Shown piece by piece: positions 34,586-41,937 of a DNA stretch of 64,000 nucleotides. A model generated the notes under the pieces. That model saw only the letters and a program-made list of their open reading frames with translations. It was not told where the DNA came from and ran no database searches. Numbering within the stretch: the first letter of the stretch is position 1; each line of letters starts with the position of its first letter. Position numbers and translations under genes: made by a program. This DNA comes from Holophagaceae bacterium (GTDB lineage: Bacteria > Acidobacteriota > Holophagae > Holophagales > Holophagaceae): contig JADJVL010000012.1 of NCBI GenBank assembly GCA_016710635.1, positions 1 through 64,000 on the forward strand. The letters run 5' to 3'.

Positions 34586-35311
34586 ATGACCCAATCGCTC
34601 CACATCGGCATCGTCGCCTGCAGCGCCGAAGGCGCCGCCCTTTGCTACCGCACCATCTGCGACGAAGCGCCCGCCCTCATGGGCGAGCACCGCCACCCGG
34701 AAGTGTCCATGCACACCCATTCCCTGGGCGAGTACATGGACCGCATCCACCGGGACGACTGGCCCGGCGTCGCCGAGCTGATGCTGTCCTCGGCGGGGAA
34801 GCTGAAAGCCTGCGGCGCCGACTTCCTCATCTGTCCCGACAACACCATCCACCGGGCCTGGCCTTTCGTCGCGCCGCGGGCGCCCCTGCCCTGGCTGCAC
34901 ATCGTCGAGGAGGTGGCGGCGGAGGCCCGGCGCCGGGGCTTCCGCCGGGTGGGGATCACCGGGACGCGCTACACCATGGCGAGCGACCTCTACCCCAGCG
35001 TGCTGGCCCGCCTGGGCCTCGAGTACCGCGTGCCGCCTCCCGCGGCCCAGGAAGCCCTCAACCGCATCATCTTCGAGGAGCTGGTGCTGGGCGTCTTCCG
35101 GCCCGAATCCATCGCCGTGTTCCTGGACGCCATCGAAGGGCTGAAGGCCGAAGGCTGCGACGCGGTGGTGCTGGGCTGCACGGAGATCCCGCTGATCGTC
35201 ACCCCGGAGAACTCGCCCCTGCCGGTCCTGGATTCCACCCGCCTGCTGGCCCGGGCGGCGCTGCGGAAGGCCGTCGTCAGTCCGGCCCCAACAGTCCCTC
35301 CATCGCCTTGA
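34586..35311 (+). CDS. Aspartate/glutamate racemase family protein
   Basis: 241 aa. IGIVACSAEGAALCYRTI opens the first half, LICPDNTIHRAW corresponds to the first active-site loop, and VVLGCTEIPLIV carries the conserved second-half cysteine. In the first loop the residue before Asn-Thr is Asp rather than the usual Cys or Thr; a Cys lies two positions earlier. It therefore may be a racemase with shifted geometry or another Asp/Glu racemase-fold enzyme such as a hydantoin racemase or a decarboxylase. Confidence 0.75.
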   Translation: MTQSLHIGIVACSAEGAALCYRTICDEAPALMGEHRHPEVSMHTHSLGEYMDRIHRDDWPGVAELMLSSAGKLKACGADFLICPDNTIHRAWPFVAPRAPLPWLHIVEEVAAEARRRGFRRVGITGTRYTMASDLYPSVLARLGLEYRVPPPAAQEALNRIIFEELVLGVFRPESIAVFLDAIEGLKAEGCDAVVLGCTEIPLIVTPENSPLPVLDSTRLLARAALRKAVVSPAPTVPPSP

Positions 35312-35335
35312 AGCGCCGCACCTCCGCCCGCCTGC

Positions 35336-35866
35336 TCAGTCGATGGGATCCCCCTTCCCAAAACCGATCCGCCGCCGAGCCAGGGGAGGCGGTGCCATCA
35401 AGTCCCGGATGGCGTCAAAGACGGCCTTGAACTGCGCGTCGTACTTCCTTTCCAGATTCGCAAGCTTTCGGGCCAGGTCGGTGTTGGCCATCAGCATCTG
35501 CCGCAAGCGGACGAAGGCTCGCATGATCTCGATGTTCACCTGCACGGCCCGGGGGCTCTTCAGCACGCTGGACAGCATGGCGACCCCCTGCTCGGTGAAG
35601 GCGTAAGGGCGGTACTTCCGGTGCTGCCCCCGCCCCGCCTTCAAGGTCACAGTTTGTGATCTTAGAAAGCCGGTTTCCTCCTGGGTGAGCTGGAACATGA
35701 AGTCCTCCGGAAACCGCTCCAGATTCCGCTTCACCGCCTGGTTGAACGCCCTGACTTCGACCTCGTAGAGAGTTGCCAGGTGCTCGTCCAGCAAGACCCT
35801 GTGTCCCCGGACCACCAGAATCGCGCCTTCGATCCGCTCCACGGGAACCAGTTCGACCTTGGCCAT
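35336..35866 (-). CDS. ORF6N domain-containing protein
   Basis: 176 aa, AGGAGG ahead of the ATG. The N-terminal ~100 residues fit the ORF6N domain: ILVVRGHRVLLDEHLATLYE, FNQAVKRNLERFPEDFMFQL, and YAFTEQGVAMLSSVLKS. A helical C-terminus follows (LARKLANLERKYDAQFKAVF). ORF6N proteins derive from phage antirepressor-like genes but are also common as isolated chromosomal genes; no other phage genes are nearby. Confidence 0.85.
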   Translation of the reverse strand: MAKVELVPVERIEGAILVVRGHRVLLDEHLATLYEVEVRAFNQAVKRNLERFPEDFMFQLTQEETGFLRSQTVTLKAGRGQHRKYRPYAFTEQGVAMLSSVLKSPRAVQVNIEIMRAFVRLRQMLMANTDLARKLANLERKYDAQFKAVFDAIRDLMAPPPLARRRIGFGKGDPID

Positions 35867-35901
35867 CGCGCCTCCTGCGTCACCCCATCGAGGAATGCAC
35901 A

Positions 35902-36792
35902 CTACCCCTCGAAGCTCACCCACCCCGCGCGCCCGGGAATCTCCCGGCGCACGATCTCCTTCGCCGGTGGATTCGCCGCCTTCAGCTCCGGCAGCCACTC
36001 CGCGTGGGTCCGGGCTTCCACGCCCCGATCCTTCAATCCGCCGAGGAAGGCGTCGAAGGTCTCCGCCAGCGCCCCGCCCTCCACTTCCGTATGCAGGGCA
36101 TATACATTCAGCGCGTCCGCCTTCACCATGGCCCAGACCTCCTCGTTCACCTGCGCCGGGGTGCGGCCGTCCAGTCCCAGCAGCTCGTCCAGGGTCGGCA
36201 GCGTGGTGGGAATCTGGAGGGTGGACAGCGTCTTGCCGTCCACGATGGGATAGAAGGGCGCTTCGCCCCGGCAGTCGCCGGCGTAGTCCAGGGCGTAGGG
36301 CTCCTGCAGTTCGAGGGTCTCGTCGTTGCATCGCCAGGCGGGGCTCACGGCGCCCTTCGCCCTGAAGCCGAAGACCTCCTCGAAGGCGCCGTGGGCCTTG
36401 GCGTACCACTCCGAGAGCCATTGCCGCGACTTCCGGTCCAGCAGGTCGTGGTACTGCACGTGGTCCCAGGCGTGGATGCCCACCTCGTGGCCCGCGGACA
36501 GCGCCGAGCGCATCTCCCCGGCGGCCCGCTTCGAGATGATGGGCGCCGGGAGCAGCACGCCGTACATCATGGTCTTGAAGCCGTACAGCTTCGCCGCGTT
36601 GGTGCGGCGCATCTTCTGGAGGAAGCCTTTCCGGAAGATGCGGCGCAGGGCCTTGCCGCTGTTGTCCGGGCCGAAGCTGAAGTAGAAGCTGGCGCGCATC
36701 CGGTGCCGGTCCAGCATCCGCAGCAGGGCCGGGATGCCGCGGATGGAGCCCTCCAGCGTGTCCACATCGACGCGCAGGGAGATGGCCTTCAA
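35902..36792 (-). CDS. arnD: ArnD-like polysaccharide deacetylase (undecaprenyl-phosphate Ara4FN deformylase family)
   Basis: 296 aa, TTG start overlapping the PilZ stop as TTGA, with GGAGAAGGA upstream. Strong match to ArnD: LRVDVDTLEGSIRGIP, SFYFSFGPDNSGKALRRIF, HEVGIHAWDHVQYHD (metal His), YAGDCRGEAPFYP, QIPTTLPTLDELLG and VYALHTEVEGG. ArnD removes a formyl group from a lipid-linked amino sugar during lipid A modification. No other arn genes are here, so the actual substrate could be another lipid-linked sugar. Confidence 0.83.
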   Translation of the reverse strand: MKAISLRVDVDTLEGSIRGIPALLRMLDRHRMRASFYFSFGPDNSGKALRRIFRKGFLQKMRRTNAAKLYGFKTMMYGVLLPAPIISKRAAGEMRSALSAGHEVGIHAWDHVQYHDLLDRKSRQWLSEWYAKAHGAFEEVFGFRAKGAVSPAWRCNDETLELQEPYALDYAGDCRGEAPFYPIVDGKTLSTLQIPTTLPTLDELLGLDGRTPAQVNEEVWAMVKADALNVYALHTEVEGGALAETFDAFLGGLKDRGVEARTHAEWLPELKAANPPAKEIVRREIPGRAGWVSFEG

Positions 36793-37520
36793 GATCCTTC
36801 TCCCATCCCGGCGCCCGCCCCGCCCTCCGTCCGCATGGTCTCGCTGCGGTCGGCGCGGCGCAGCTGCACGAAGCGGTAGAGGGCGTCCTGGTCCTCGGGG
36901 TTCGCATCCCGGATGACGAGGCCCAGGCGCGTGGGCAGCGGCTCGTCGTCCAGCACCGTGATGTGCCGGATCTCGCCCACCGCCCGCAGGGGACCGGCTC
37001 CGGGCAGCACCGTCCGGATCTCCACGATGGTGAAGGGCTCCAGGGGCAGCTCCTGGCTCAGGCCGAGGCCCAGGCCCATCTCCGTGAGGTTCAGGATGCG
37101 GGCCTGCCACACCCCGCCGTTGACCTCCAGCTCCGCGTTCAGAGGCGTCTGGCTGGGGGCCGCCACCCGCATGTCCTTGCGGTAGTGGAAGCCGATCTCG
37201 GGCCCGGGCCAGGCGAGGCGCAGCACCGGCGCCCCCGCGGCGTCCCCTTCCTCCGCCGGCAGGAACACGGTGGCGGCGCTCAGCACCTCGTCGCCCATCA
37301 CCAGGGAAAGGGCCGCCTTCGTGCCGGCCACCGGCAGCAGGTCCCGGCGCTTCGCCCCCTCCATGCGCAGGTCGATGCCGGTGCGCAGGGCGGCGAGGCG
37401 CAGGTCCCCGAGGATGCGGTTGCTGCCCTCCAGCCGGAGGGTCGCCGGAGCGCGGGTGTCCAGGGCCTTCCGCAGGAGGTCTTCCAGTTCGGCGGGGGAG
37501 GGGGTCCGCACCGGCGCCAT
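36789..37520 (-). CDS. PilZ-domain (c-di-GMP receptor) protein
   Basis: 243 aa. The C-terminal PilZ part has FHYRKDMRV (the RxxxR nucleotide-binding motif) and NLTEMGLGLGLS (NxSxxG-like, with Thr). The N-terminal ~110 residues resemble the YcgR N-domain. Binding of cyclic di-GMP is expected. Overlaps by 4 nt with the ArnD gene and lies 1 bp after the phosphoesterase stop, so the three are likely one transcript. Confidence 0.8.
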   Translation of the reverse strand: MAPVRTPSPAELEDLLRKALDTRAPATLRLEGSNRILGDLRLAALRTGIDLRMEGAKRRDLLPVAGTKAALSLVMGDEVLSAATVFLPAEEGDAAGAPVLRLAWPGPEIGFHYRKDMRVAAPSQTPLNAELEVNGGVWQARILNLTEMGLGLGLSQELPLEPFTIVEIRTVLPGAGPLRAVGEIRHITVLDDEPLPTRLGLVIRDANPEDQDALYRFVQLRRADRSETMRTEGGAGAGMGEGS

Positions 37521-37521
37521 G

Positions 37522-38262
37522 TCAGATCCCGTGTTCCAGGCGATGGGCCAGGTGGGGATGCAGCCCCGCCGCCAGGATGGCCTTGGCGGCGCCCCGGTGG
37601 TCGTAGTCCAGACGGTGGAGGCGCAGGCGCTTCTTGGCCGGATCGTAGCTCATGAAGGAGAGGCGGGAATCCCGGTCCCGGGGCTGGCCCACGCTGCCCG
37701 GGTTCACCAGGTAACGGCAGCCCGTCCGCAGGTAGAACCATTCATTCGCGTCGAACTCCACCCAGCGCAGGGTGTGGGCGATCTCGTCCAGTTCGAAGGT
37801 GCCCGGCAGGTGCGTGTGGCCGAAGAAGCAGAGCTGGGCCTCGAAGGCGTCGAAGGCGTGCAGGGCGTCCCGGGGATGCAGCAGGTAGGCGTCCTCGTCG
37901 AAGGGCGCGCCGTGGGCGATCTGGTAGTCCTCGCCCACCCACGCCGGCCCCATGGGCAGCTCCTCCAGGAAGCGCAGGTTTTCCCGGGACAGCTTGTCGG
38001 CGGTCCATTCCGCGGCGCCGCGGGCGGGCGGACTGAAGGTGGTCATGGGCTCGAGACGGGCGCAGGCCTTGTCGTGGTTGCCCCGCACCATGACCCGGGG
38101 CTTCAGCTCCCGCAGCTTCTCCAGCACCTGGTTGGGATGGGCGCCGTAGCCCACCAGGTCGCCCAGGATCACGAAGCGGTGGATGGCCCGGCGATTGGCA
38201 AAGCGCAGCACGCCCCGCAAGGCGTGGAGGTTGGCGTGCAGATCCGAAAGGATGAGGTCCAT
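37522..38262 (-). CDS. Metallophosphoesterase (YfcE/DHH-type calcineurin-like)
   Basis: 246 aa. All metal-binding motifs are visible: LILSDLHANLHAL (DxH), ILGDLVGYGAHP (GD), VMVRGNHDKA (GNHD), IAHGAPF and FFGHTHLPG (GHTH), NPGSVGQPRD. Typical of small bacterial phosphodiesterases of the YfcE-like/ApaH-like group. It lies 11 bp after the ThiE-shikimate kinase gene and just ahead of the PilZ gene. The substrate is unknown. Confidence 0.87.
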   Translation of the reverse strand: MDLILSDLHANLHALRGVLRFANRRAIHRFVILGDLVGYGAHPNQVLEKLRELKPRVMVRGNHDKACARLEPMTTFSPPARGAAEWTADKLSRENLRFLEELPMGPAWVGEDYQIAHGAPFDEDAYLLHPRDALHAFDAFEAQLCFFGHTHLPGTFELDEIAHTLRWVEFDANEWFYLRTGCRYLVNPGSVGQPRDRDSRLSFMSYDPAKKRLRLHRLDYDHRGAAKAILAAGLHPHLAHRLEHGI

Positions 38263-38273
38263 GGGGTGAGGGG

Positions 38274-39425
38274 TCAGGATACCCGAGCGGCGAGGACCCG
38301 CCCGAACTCTTCCGCGGACCGGCCCAGGGGCAGCAGGCAGGGCAGTTGGCTCCACCGCCGGAGCCGGTCCCGGTGCCGGGACAGGAAGACTCCGCGCTCC
38401 TGGGCCAGGGGCCGGTGAGGGTCGGCGGCGACGCGCGCCCAGCAATGCGCGGGGTCTTCCGCCAGCCAGAGGGCCTGGAAGCCCGCCGCGGTCGCGGCCG
38501 CCCGCACCGTGGCCGCTTCCCAGGCGCCGCCGCCCAGGGCGATGACCGCGGGTTCCGACAGGAGGGAGGGCAAGAGGCCCGCCTCATGGGCCCGGAAGGC
38601 GCCTTCGCCGTCCTCGAGGAAGATGGCCGGGATGGGCTTGCCCGCCCGGGCTTCGATGGCCTGGTCCAGGTCGTGGAAGGGCAGCTCCAGCTCCGCGGCG
38701 AGGACGCGGCCCAGGGTGGACTTGCCGGCGCCGCTGCTCCCCGCCAGGAGGAGGCCCTGGCCCAGGCGGAAGGGCGGTTGCGCCTGCCAGCGCGCGAGCT
38801 GGGCCTGCCAGAGCAGCTCCGAAGGATCCGCCGCCGCGGCGAGGGCGCTCACCATGGCGATGGATTCGGCGCCGGCCTCGAAGCACGCGGCAAAATCCTG
38901 GACGGCGAGCCCGCCGATGGCGATGGGCGCGAGGCCCTTCGCACGGAGCGCCGCGCAGCCCTGCCGCAGGCCTTCGAAGCCGATGGGCTCCGAGTGGTCC
39001 GCCTTCGTCGCCGTGCCCCGCACCGGGCCGACGCCGGCGTGATCGCAGGCGGCGGGGACGGTGTCCCAGTCCTCCTCGCGATGCGTCGAAGTGCCGATGT
39101 GAACCTCCGCAAGCCCTGGAAGCGTGCGTGCCTCCTCGGGCGGCAGGTCCTCCTGCCCGAGGTGCAGGCCCCAGGGCGCGAGGCCCTCCGCCGCCGCCAG
39201 CACCGCCAGGTCCGCCCGGTCATTCACCACGATGAGCGGCCAGCCGCCCTTGTCTGCGGATTCCCGCAGCGCTTGGCGCAGTTCGTTCATCTGCGCCAGG
39301 GCGTCCAGGGGCTTGCCCCGGAACTGCACCAGGGGAAAGCCCGCGTCGCCGAAGCGGTGGATCTGGGCCGTGAGGGAGAGGTCCAGGCGGGCGTCGGTGA
39401 TGGGGTAGAGGGGAGGCAGGTTCAC
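38274..39425 (-). CDS. thiE-aroK: Fusion of thiamine-phosphate synthase (ThiE/TenI) and shikimate kinase
   Basis: 383 aa, GTG start. Residues ~1-205 carry ThiE motifs: LYPITDARLDL, IVVNDRADLAVL, WGLHLGQEDLP, HIGTSTHRE, GVGPVRGTATK, LAPIAIGGL. Residues ~215-383 carry shikimate-kinase motifs: LLLAGSSGAGKSTLGRVLA (P-loop), LPFHDLDQAIEARAGKPIPA, EGAFRAHEA and AVIALGGGAW. The two enzymes act in thiamine synthesis and the aromatic (shikimate) pathway, which are not sequential steps. aroB is 4.3 kb away on the other strand. The halves are joined by a short linker without a stop, so the fusion looks genuine. Confidence 0.85.
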   Translation of the reverse strand: MNLPPLYPITDARLDLSLTAQIHRFGDAGFPLVQFRGKPLDALAQMNELRQALRESADKGGWPLIVVNDRADLAVLAAAEGLAPWGLHLGQEDLPPEEARTLPGLAEVHIGTSTHREEDWDTVPAACDHAGVGPVRGTATKADHSEPIGFEGLRQGCAALRAKGLAPIAIGGLAVQDFAACFEAGAESIAMVSALAAAADPSELLWQAQLARWQAQPPFRLGQGLLLAGSSGAGKSTLGRVLAAELELPFHDLDQAIEARAGKPIPAIFLEDGEGAFRAHEAGLLPSLLSEPAVIALGGGAWEAATVRAAATAAGFQALWLAEDPAHCWARVAADPHRPLAQERGVFLSRHRDRLRRWSQLPCLLPLGRSAEEFGRVLAARVS

Positions 39426-39525
39426 GCCGCCTCTTCCTCTCGGTATCGCTCCGCGATACGCGAGACCGCGCCGTGCCTAGAATCGTCGCACCCCCTCGGC
39501 GCGGGTCGCATCCGGCCCCAGTGGC

Positions 39526-41313
39526 TCATGCGGCTTCTTCCTCCGCAAACTGCAGCCGCACCAGCTTCGCATAGTGCCCGCCCTGCACGATCAGCTCGTC
39601 GTGGGTGCCGCGCTCGATGATGCGGCCCTGGTCCATGACCCAGATCTCGTCGGCGTCCTTGATGGTGCTGAGGCGGTGGGCGATGGTGAAGGTGGTCATG
39701 CGGTGGCTGACATGCTCCACCACCGCCTGGATGCGGGCTTCGGTCTCACTGTCGATGTTGGCGGTGGCCTCGTCCAGGAGAAGGATCGCCGGTTCCTGGT
39801 AGAGCATGCGGGCGAAGGCCACCAGCTGGCGCTCCCCGGCGCTGAGCTTCTGGCCGCGCTCGCCCACCTGGGTCTGCAGGCCGTCGGGCAGCCGCTCCAC
39901 CAGGGACTGGAGCTGGCTCTGGGCCAGCACGCCGCGGATGCGCGCGGCGTCCAGTTCCCGGCCCAGCACGATGTTCTCCTCCAGGGTCCCGCTGAAGATG
40001 AAGACGTCCTGCAGCACCAGGCCGAAGAGGTGGCGCAGGCCCTTCAGCTCCAGGTCCCGCAGGTCCACCCCGTCCACCGTGATGCGGCCCCCGGCCACGT
40101 CGTAGAAGCGCATGAGCAGGTTGATGAGGGTGCTCTTCCCGGCGCCGGTGTGGCCCACCACCGCGATGCGCTTCCCTTTTGGAATGGCCCCGCTCAGCTC
40201 CTGGACGACCTTGCGACCGCCCTCCTCGTAGGCGAAGGAGACCGCCTCGAAGCGGATCTCGCCTTCGAAGACCGCCGGCTTCGGGTCCGCGGCCTCCCGG
40301 ATCGACTCCTGGTTGTCCAGCAGCTTGAAGATGCGCTCGCTGCTGGCCATGGCGGTCTGCATCACGTTGTAGCGCTCCGCCAGCTCCCGGATGGGCCGGA
40401 AGAAGCGGCCGCTCTGCTGGATGAACGCGAAGAGCAGGCCCCAGGTCAGCGCCCCGGCCTGCAGCTTGATCCCGCCGTAGAAGATCAGCGCCGCCAGCGT
40501 GGCGGAGGTGATGAACTCCACCACGGGGAAGAACACGGCGTAGGCGAAGATGGTCTTGAGGAAGGCTTCGAGGTAGCTCCGGTTCAGCTCGCCGAACTGG
40601 CCGCGGGCCCGGGCCTCCTGGGCATTGAGCTGCACCAGGCTCATGCCGCTGAGCTGCTCCTGCAGGTAGGCCTGGATGGCGGCGTAGCGCCCTTGGGTCT
40701 CCCGGAAGGCGTCCCCGGCGCGGCGGCGGAAGACCTCCGTGGCCACCAGCAGGAAGGGCATGATCCCCAGGGCCACCGCCGCCAGGCCGGCGTGCTTGGT
40801 GAACATCCACAGGACGATGGCCAGCAGGGACAGGGCGTCCCCCACGATGGCCACGAAGCCCGAGGAGAACATTTCGTTGAGGTTCTGCACATCGCTGGTG
40901 ACCCGGGTCATCAGGCGGCCCACGGGGTTGCGGTGGAAGAAGTGGGTGCTGCGCCGCATCAGGTGGGCGAAGAGCTCCATCCGCAGGTCCAGCATGGCCC
41001 GCTGCCCCACCCAGGCCAGCAGCACGTAGCGGGCGGTCTGGACCGCGAAGCCCAGGAGCAGGAAGCCCAGGAAGGCCACCACCAGCGGCGCCGAGCCCGT
41101 CATGGTGCCCTTGGCCAGGTGGTGGTCGATGAGGCGCAGGGTGAACTCGGAGGGCAGCACCTCGAGGAAGGCCGACGCCAGCATCAGCACGAGCAGGAAC
41201 AGCAGGCCCACCCAGTAGGGCCGGAGGTAGCCCAGGAGCCGGAACAGGAGCGCGTGCCGCAGCTCGCGGCCGTCGGTCTGGTCGCTCTGGAAGTAGCCGT
41301 CCTGGTTCGCCAT
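39526..41313 (-). CDS. ABC exporter, fused permease/ATPase (MsbA/MdlB-like)
   Basis: 595 aa. Six membrane helices lie in the N-terminal half (YWVGLLFLLVLMLASAFLE and others, including STHFFHRNPVGRLMTRVTSD). The ATPase half has VGHTGAGKSTLINLLMRFYD (Walker A), VLQDVFIFSGTLEENI (Q-loop), LSAGERQLVAFARMLYQEP (signature), ILLLDEATANIDSETE (Walker B) and TIAHRLSTI (H-loop). It functions as a homodimer or heterodimer exporting lipids or drugs; the substrate is unknown. It is divergent from the NYN gene. Confidence 0.92.
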   Translation of the reverse strand: MANQDGYFQSDQTDGRELRHALLFRLLGYLRPYWVGLLFLLVLMLASAFLEVLPSEFTLRLIDHHLAKGTMTGSAPLVVAFLGFLLLGFAVQTARYVLLAWVGQRAMLDLRMELFAHLMRRSTHFFHRNPVGRLMTRVTSDVQNLNEMFSSGFVAIVGDALSLLAIVLWMFTKHAGLAAVALGIMPFLLVATEVFRRRAGDAFRETQGRYAAIQAYLQEQLSGMSLVQLNAQEARARGQFGELNRSYLEAFLKTIFAYAVFFPVVEFITSATLAALIFYGGIKLQAGALTWGLLFAFIQQSGRFFRPIRELAERYNVMQTAMASSERIFKLLDNQESIREAADPKPAVFEGEIRFEAVSFAYEEGGRKVVQELSGAIPKGKRIAVVGHTGAGKSTLINLLMRFYDVAGGRITVDGVDLRDLELKGLRHLFGLVLQDVFIFSGTLEENIVLGRELDAARIRGVLAQSQLQSLVERLPDGLQTQVGERGQKLSAGERQLVAFARMLYQEPAILLLDEATANIDSETEARIQAVVEHVSHRMTTFTIAHRLSTIKDADEIWVMDQGRIIERGTHDELIVQGGHYAKLVRLQFAEEEAA

Positions 41314-41418
41314 GGGGCTCATTATCGGAGAACTTGCCTCGTGGCATGATGGAAATGCGCCCCGGGCGCCGCCAGCCCCGTTCAGGCTCCATTCAGAACC
41401 CTTTGGAAAGCAGTCCCC

Positions 41419-41937
41419 ATGGCCCGCTGCATCGTGTTTATCGACGGCAACAATCTTTTCCATTCCGCCAAGCAGCTCGGCTTCGAGCTGGACTACGGCA
41501 AGCTGCTGGCCCACCTCTGCGAAGGCCGCGAACTCCTGCGGGCCTTCTTCTACACCGGCGTGGACGAGGCCGCGGATCGCCAGCGGGGCTTCCTCCACTG
41601 GCTGCGCCGCAACGGCTTCCGGGTGGTGCAGAAGCCCGTGAAGACGGAGAAGGACGGCACCCGCCGGGCCCGCCTCGAGGTGGAGATCGCCACGGACCTG
41701 CTGGCCTACGCCGATGCCCTCGACGTGGCCATCCTGGTGAGCGGCGACGAGGACTTCGCCTACCCGCTGCAGGCCCTGGCCCAGAAGGGCGTGCGGGTGG
41801 AGGTGGCGGGCTTCCGCAGCGCCATGGCCAGCAAGGTCATGGACGCCTCCGACCGCTACCACGAGCTGGACGCGGTCATCGACCGCATCCGCAAGGACTC
41901 GAACCCCTACGACGACGAATTCCGGGAGCGCCTGTGA
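41419..41937 (+). CDS. NYN-domain protein (LabA/DUF88-like PIN-type nuclease)
   Basis: 172 aa. CIVFIDGNNLFHSA supplies the first acidic metal ligand, and DVAILVSGDEDFAYPLQALAQKGVRVEV the later ones, the standard NYN/DUF88 pattern of PIN-like ribonucleases. The stop overlaps the GTG of the M28 peptidase gene (GTGA), starting a chain of coupled genes that includes aroB. The RNA substrate is unknown. Confidence 0.87.
   Translation: MARCIVFIDGNNLFHSAKQLGFELDYGKLLAHLCEGRELLRAFFYTGVDEAADRQRGFLHWLRRNGFRVVQKPVKTEKDGTRRARLEVEIATDLLAYADALDVAILVSGDEDFAYPLQALAQKGVRVEVAGFRSAMASKVMDASDRYHELDAVIDRIRKDSNPYDDEFRERL

Noticed and set aside
35336..35866. ORF6N gene as part of a prophage
   Set aside because: No integrase, structural, lysis or replication phage genes nearby, and composition is native high-GC.
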